Shown: positions 15,544 to 19,750 of the stretch, in pieces
Layout: the number at the start of each line of letters is the position of its first letter
How positions within the stretch are numbered: the first letter of the stretch is position 1
Assembly: GCA_900548135.1 (NCBI GenBank)
Contig: URJC01000012.1
Coordinates: 1 to 19,750 of the forward strand
Reading direction: 5' to 3'
From: an uncultured Odoribacter sp.
Lineage (GTDB): Bacteria; Bacteroidota; Bacteroidia; Bacteroidales; Marinifilaceae
Length of the DNA: 19,750 nt
The notes under the pieces: generated by a model
Databases searched by the model: none
What the model was told of the DNA's origin: nothing
Seen by the model: only the letters and a program-made list of their open reading frames with translations
Translations under genes and position numbers: made by a program

Positions 15544-18500
15544 TTAAAAGCTGGTACTTAAAGAAAATTCAAAACTCCGGGCAAACGGATAGTCAAACCC
15601 GCGTTCTTGTTTGACGGATGAAGTCCTGAATACGTCATTCATCAAAAATTCTATTCGTAGACGGTTTAAATGCAGTTTACTGTAAATTTTCGGACTGAAA
15701 TCATAAGCCAGACTCAAAGAACGTAGACTTAAGGTATATTCATCTTCTATAAACCGGCTGGTTTGCAGAGGAACAGAGGTATCTGCGATGTCTTTGTATT
15801 TCACATGGTCACCCACTTCTTTCCAGCGGCTGTCGAATACCCGGTGATCAGCATTGTTTTGAGGATTGGCTCCCTCTACCCGGGTTACCAGGGTTTGATT
15901 GTAAATGGTTGCTCTTAGCTTGTAGTCAAACATCAGGTTCAATGAGATCCCTTTGAAAGTGAGGTAGGAACCGATGATCCCATATACTTTGGGATCAGAA
16001 TCTCCATAAACTTTTTTGTCATGATAATCGTATTTGAAAGTGGGTTTACCCTGGCGGTTGATGTAGATTTCCTGACCGGTTGCCGGATCTATACCTCCGG
16101 ATGGTACTGCTTTGATGGCACTTATCGATTCTCCTTCTTCGTAAACCGGCTTAGGGGTAACAGAATTTTCGGCGTTGTTTTCTTCATTCAGGTTTTTTAG
16201 GTAGTTACTGATTTTTTTAATTTTATTCCGGTTGTGTGTGGCTGTCAGGGAAAGTGCCCAATCCCAGTTTTTGTTTCGTAAGGCAATGACACGGGTACGG
16301 AATTCTATCCCACTATTGTCGATTTTTCCCATGTTTTCTGTTGCTGAGGTTACTCCGATTGAAGGTGCTTTAGAAACATCCAATAGCAGATTATCAGTGA
16401 TTTTTTTGTAATAGTCTACCGTAACATCCAGTCGGTTCTGAAACAGATTGACATCCAATCCGATATTGTAAGTCAGCGTTCTTTCCCATTTCAAATCTGG
16501 ATTACCGATAGTGATCGGAATGGCACCGATTCCTTTTTCATAATAAAGATCAGATTTGTATTCATAAGTGGTCAAAGCTTGATAGGGAGAAAAACTGGCA
16601 TTTCCCAAATAACCGACACTGGCACGTAGTTTCAAACGGTCTGTAGGATTTGCTTTGAAAAAGTTTTCTTTGTGTATGTTCCAACCTCCACCGATGCTCC
16701 AAAAAGGAGCATAACGTTGATCAGACCCAAATTTAGAAGAACCTTCTTCCCGGATAGATAAATCGACAAAATAACGGTCTTTGAAAATTATATTGGCATT
16801 CAGGAAACCTCCTAAGCTGCGGTCCAGGTCTTCAGAACCTGAGGGGGAACTGCCTGAGGGATATTGCGAAGCAAATCCGGGATGGGCTAATTTGTCAGAG
16901 AAAATACCAATGCCTGTATATCCGTTACGGTTGATAGAAGTCGATTGGATATTGCCTCCGGCTAAAATACTCATCAAGGTTCCTTCTCCAAAAAATTTGT
17001 TGTAGCTGAGGAGTAATTTTCCCTGATAAGCGATTTGTTTATTGTTGGAAATAGTGATTCTTCCTTTTTCATTGGTTGCAGAAGTAGAAAATTCTTTGGA
17101 TAGAGGAGAAACAAATACTTCTGTGTCATTTTTGTATTTTGTTAAAGCAAACGAACCTTCAATACGCAGTCCTTTTATGATTTCGAATCTCATATCCAGA
17201 GTATTGTTGATATAGAAATCTTCACCTCGGTTATAACTTCCAAGAGTCGCTTCATATAAAGGATTTTTATGTCCATAGGAAAGGTTATTATTCAAGGTCC
17301 CGTCTAAATTGTAAGCGCGGTCATAGGGATTTAACTTTACAAATTCTGAGAAAGAACCATAAGGAGATTCTTCATTGTTGACAGAAGATATTGTGGTTTG
17401 GTTTTGGATGAAAATTTTTTCGTCTTTGTTGTATGAAAGTTTGAAATTCAAGGAATAACGTCTTCTTTCAGAACCTTTCATTACTCCCCGGTCATTCCCA
17501 TAGCGTACTCCCAGGTTGTAACGGACATAATTGTCTCCACCATATATGCTGACATTGTGGTTATTTGTGAAGGCATTTCTCAAGGGTTTGGAGATCCAGT
17601 CGGTATTCACCCCCTCGCGGATTCGCTGAAATACTTCATTGTACAGTTGGTCTAAGGCGTATTGTTGTGCGCCCGGACCATATTGGTAGGTGTAAAGATT
17701 AGCCCGTTTTTCATATTCCAGTTTTTCAGCTGCATTCAAGAGGTGGTAATCGCTTAACAGAAGCTTTGAAAGTACCGGTGTAAGAAACTTTCATTTTTCC
17801 TCCTTGAATTGCTTTGGTGGTGATCACAATGACACCATTCGCTGCTTTTGCTCCATATAATGCTGATGCAGAAGCATCTTTTAATACTGTTGCCGACTCT
17901 ACATCGTTGATATCCATATCAAAAATGTAATCCAGGCTAACTTCGGCTCCATCAACAATAAAGGTGGGAACATTACTTCCTGTCGCAAAACTGCTTCGTC
18001 CGCGGATGAGAATCTCCGGGCGAGTATTCGGATCAGAGCCCCGTTCATTATTCTCTACTAATTGCATACCTGGAATGAAAGCCTGTAAACTTTGCAAAAT
18101 ATTTTTGGTACCTACGCTTAATAATTCATTCCGGGAAACAGTTTGAGCTGAACCGGTAAAACTTGCCCTTGATTTTGTTCCAAAACCGGTTACTACGACA
18201 TCTTCTAAAGTTTGATTGTCATTTTCCAGGATGATATTATAATCGGTCTTGTTTTTGGTTATTTTTAATTCGTAGGATTTCATGCCGATAAAAGAGAAAA
18301 CCAGGATTGTATTGGCATCCGGTATAGTTAAAGTAAATTTACCGTCTGCATCTGTAGCTACACCTAAAGCAGTTCCTTTGATTGCAACAGAAACTCCCGG
18401 AAGAACATCACCTTGCTGGTCAGTTACCTTACCTGTAATATTAATGCCTTTCACTTGTGGAAGTTGATTTACTGTTCTGGAGGAGATAATCACATGGTCA

Positions 18501-18811
18501 TTCAATATTTCATAGGTCAGTGGTGTGTCGGTGAGGACGAGATCCAGAATTTCTTTTACGGTTTTTCCTGTGATATCACTGTGACAAGTATATCCTTGTA
18601 CATCCTCGTGATTGAATACAAATTTTAATTCAGTTTTTTTCTGCATTTGTTGAAAGAGCTGAACCAGATTCACCTGATTTGATTTTAGGTTGATCCGTTT
18701 TTCCTGTGACCAGACGGTTGCATTCAGACCAGTGTAGCCTAATGTGATAATCAGGCACATGAGCTTAATCTTAATCATGATCCGGATAAGATTTTGATTT
18801 GTTTTTTTCAT
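15544..18811 (-). pseudogene. STN-domain SusC/RagA-type TonB-dependent receptor, frameshifted after the plug domain
   Basis: The first frame (18811-17726, 361 residues) holds a signal peptide (about 1-36), an STN domain (about 41-112) for signalling to FecR, a carboxypeptidase-regulatory-like domain (about 123-202), the TonB-box region DVVVTGFGT and a plug with VPTFIVDGAE and TVLKDASASALYGAKAANGV. It then reads GTFKASVKRLPPLECS and stops. The +1 frame takes over with LSDYHLLNAAEKLEYEK and runs through the whole barrel to LSTSF at 15544 (731 residues counted from a non-standard TTG at 17739). Family members usually have a few residues such as 'PDL' before SDY, so about 2, 5 or 8 bases appear lost. 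No homopolymer run lies at the break, so a real mutation is more likely than a simple base-calling slip. Repaired, the protein would be about 1085 residues. It would transport and also signal through FecR. Confidence 0.85.
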
Positions 18812-18837
18812 AATTTTGTTGTTGATAGTTTAACATG

Positions 18838-18855
18838 ATTCCCGGATTAGGGAAT
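18838..18855 (-). other. Small hairpin in the FecR-SusC gap
   Basis: ATTCCC (18838-18843) and GGGAAT (18850-18855) are perfect complements around a 6-base loop, 27 bases before the SusC start codon on the coding strand. Its position in the leader suggests a possible effect on SusC translation, but chance cannot be excluded. Confidence 0.35.
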
Positions 18856-18860
18856 GGTGT

Positions 18861-18894
18861 AGCCGGGATGTAGTGACGTGCATTCCGGCTTTTT
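18861..18894. promoter_or_regulatory. 10-bp hairpin just after the FecR stop codon
   Basis: AGCCGGGATG (18861-18870) pairs with CATTCCGGCT (18881-18890) with one G-T wobble, around a 10-base loop. The T run (18890-18894) lies on the + strand side, so it looks like a terminator for + strand transcription, while the genes here run on the - strand. For the operon it may act as a 3' end stabiliser or partial attenuator between fecR and susC. Confidence 0.5.
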
Positions 18895-18895
18895 A

Positions 18896-19750
18896 CTAGT
18901 TAGAGTTGTTTTGTACAGTTAGTGTTTTTCCATTTAAGTGCATTTTTATTTTGTGTGTTTTTTCTAAAATAGTGATAACCTCTTGTATTGAGTGACTGCG
19001 GTGAAACCAGGCTGTAAAATGATAGTTTTTGATTGCTGCCTGTTGATAGACTATATCGAGATCATACCAGCGGGATAGTTCATTGAGGATATTTTCCAGG
19101 CGGCGGTCCTTAAAACAGAAGGCCTCATGGCGCCAGGCGACTATTTCTTCCAGGTCTACAGTGGTGATTTCCATATATCCTTCTATAAAACGGGATTGCT
19201 GACCTGGTTGCAAAGGGTGTATTTTTCCTTTCCGTTCCACCTGTACTTTCCCTTCAACCAGAGTGGCCGATGCGTAATCATTTGCATAGGTGCGTACATT
19301 GAATTGAGTTCCTGTTACACGGATGTCAAATTGTGGCGTATGGACAATGAATGGTTGTGCCGGATTTTTGGCAACTTCAAAATAAGCTTCCCCTTGTAGG
19401 TATACTTCTCGTTTCGCACCAGCGAATACAACAGGGTAATTGAGTACACTCTCTGAGTTTAACCAAACTTTGGTCCCGTCAGCCAATATCAAAAGATATT
19501 CTCCTCCCCGGGGGATGGTGATGGTGTTGGTTCCCGGAGTGTTTGTTTCGCCTGCTGCTTGATAGACAAGGGTTTTGGGTGTATTATTGTTAATGACTAC
19601 TCCTTCTTCATTTTTCAGCACTTGGAAAAGAGTATCCTCTAAGGGAAGTTGCTCACCATTGGATAAAGTAAGGACAATTTGTTTCTTAGGAGGCTGTGGA
19701 ATTTGTTTGGTTTGAGACATTTCAATTTTCGGATTTTCCGGATACTCAAA
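18896..19750 (-). CDS. FecR-family anti-sigma factor, N-terminus outside the window
   Basis: The frame stays open to the window edge. An in-frame ATG at 19720 is probably not the true start, because FecR proteins have an N-terminal cytoplasmic domain and a membrane helix before this point. The visible periplasmic part begins about ten residues earlier. Counting from that Met, it contains the FecR domain (about 66-162), with the signature DGTKVWLNSESVLNYP, then QGEAYFEVAKNP and GTQFNVRTY. A C-terminal DUF4974-type domain follows (about 202-270) with FKDRRLENILNELSRWYDLDI. The protein holds an ECF sigma factor inactive until the STN domain of the partner SusC signals that substrate is bound. 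The STN-SusC gene follows 84 bases later, as expected. The sigma gene should lie just beyond the window. Confidence 0.92.
   Translation of the reverse strand, partial: FEYPENPKIEMSQTKQIPQPPKKQIVLTLSNGEQLPLEDTLFQVLKNEEGVVINNNTPKTLVYQAAGETNTPGTNTITIPRGGEYLLILADGTKVWLNSESVLNYPVVFAGAKREVYLQGEAYFEVAKNPAQPFIVHTPQFDIRVTGTQFNVRTYANDYASATLVEGKVQVERKGKIHPLQPGQQSRFIEGYMEITTVDLEEIVAWRHEAFCFKDRRLENILNELSRWYDLDIVYQQAAIKNYHFTAWFHRSHSIQEVITILEKTHKIKMHLNGKTLTVQNNSN

Noticed and set aside
15544..17739. Independent receptor gene starting at TTG 17739
   Set aside because: It lacks a signal peptide, STN, regulatory and plug domains, all of which sit in the frame directly upstream; it is the barrel half of one broken gene.

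Overview
The window looks like chromosomal DNA from a Bacteroidota species, most likely a gut Bacteroidales. An Odoribacter/Butyricimonas-like lineage would fit the gene content, but no marker gene settles it. The evidence is two SusC/SusD outer-membrane uptake pairs, fimbrillin-type lipoproteins, several short signal peptides ending in a lipobox, a FecR anti-sigma factor paired with an STN-domain SusC, and AT-rich translation starts without clear Shine-Dalgarno sequences. I saw no tRNA, rRNA, CRISPR array or transposase.

Left half, + strand (1-9451). The window opens in the 3' end of a gene that is probably a fimbrillin. Next comes a 606-residue lipoprotein joining a complete fimbrillin-like domain to a subtilisin-like protease domain, then an exported thioredoxin-fold protein. 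A separate gene for a small four-helix membrane protein ends at a strong intrinsic terminator. The roughly 370 bases after that terminator hold no intact gene. They contain what looks like the decayed tail of an outer-membrane barrel gene, an 8-bp inverted repeat and a 14-bp palindrome. A SusC/SusD pair follows; it has no STN domain and no anti-sigma gene beside it.

Right half, - strand, read right to left (19750-9500). This is one long operon-like run: a FecR anti-sigma factor cut by the window edge, an STN-domain SusC, a SusD, a DUF4843 lipoprotein, a PKD-like lipoprotein, a TlpA-type thiol reductase lipoprotein and an exported metal-dependent amidohydrolase. The layout suggests that a bound substrate signals through SusC and FecR to an unseen ECF sigma factor. 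Surface lipoproteins would then capture the substrate, SusC would import it, and the amidohydrolase and redox protein would act on it in the periplasm. Small peptides are a plausible substrate by analogy with RagAB, but this is inference. The two halves converge on a perfect 14-bp hairpin at 9453-9482.

Two reading frames in the right-hand operon are broken. The STN-SusC frame is lost just after the plug domain by a change of a few bases. The amidohydrolase frame is lost near its C-terminus, exactly at an in-frame A AAA AAG heptamer. A -1 shift there would restore the conserved C-terminal strand, so this break is either a sequencing or replication slip in an A run or a frameshift site that ribosomes can bridge. 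The most unusual intact gene is the fimbrillin-subtilase fusion.
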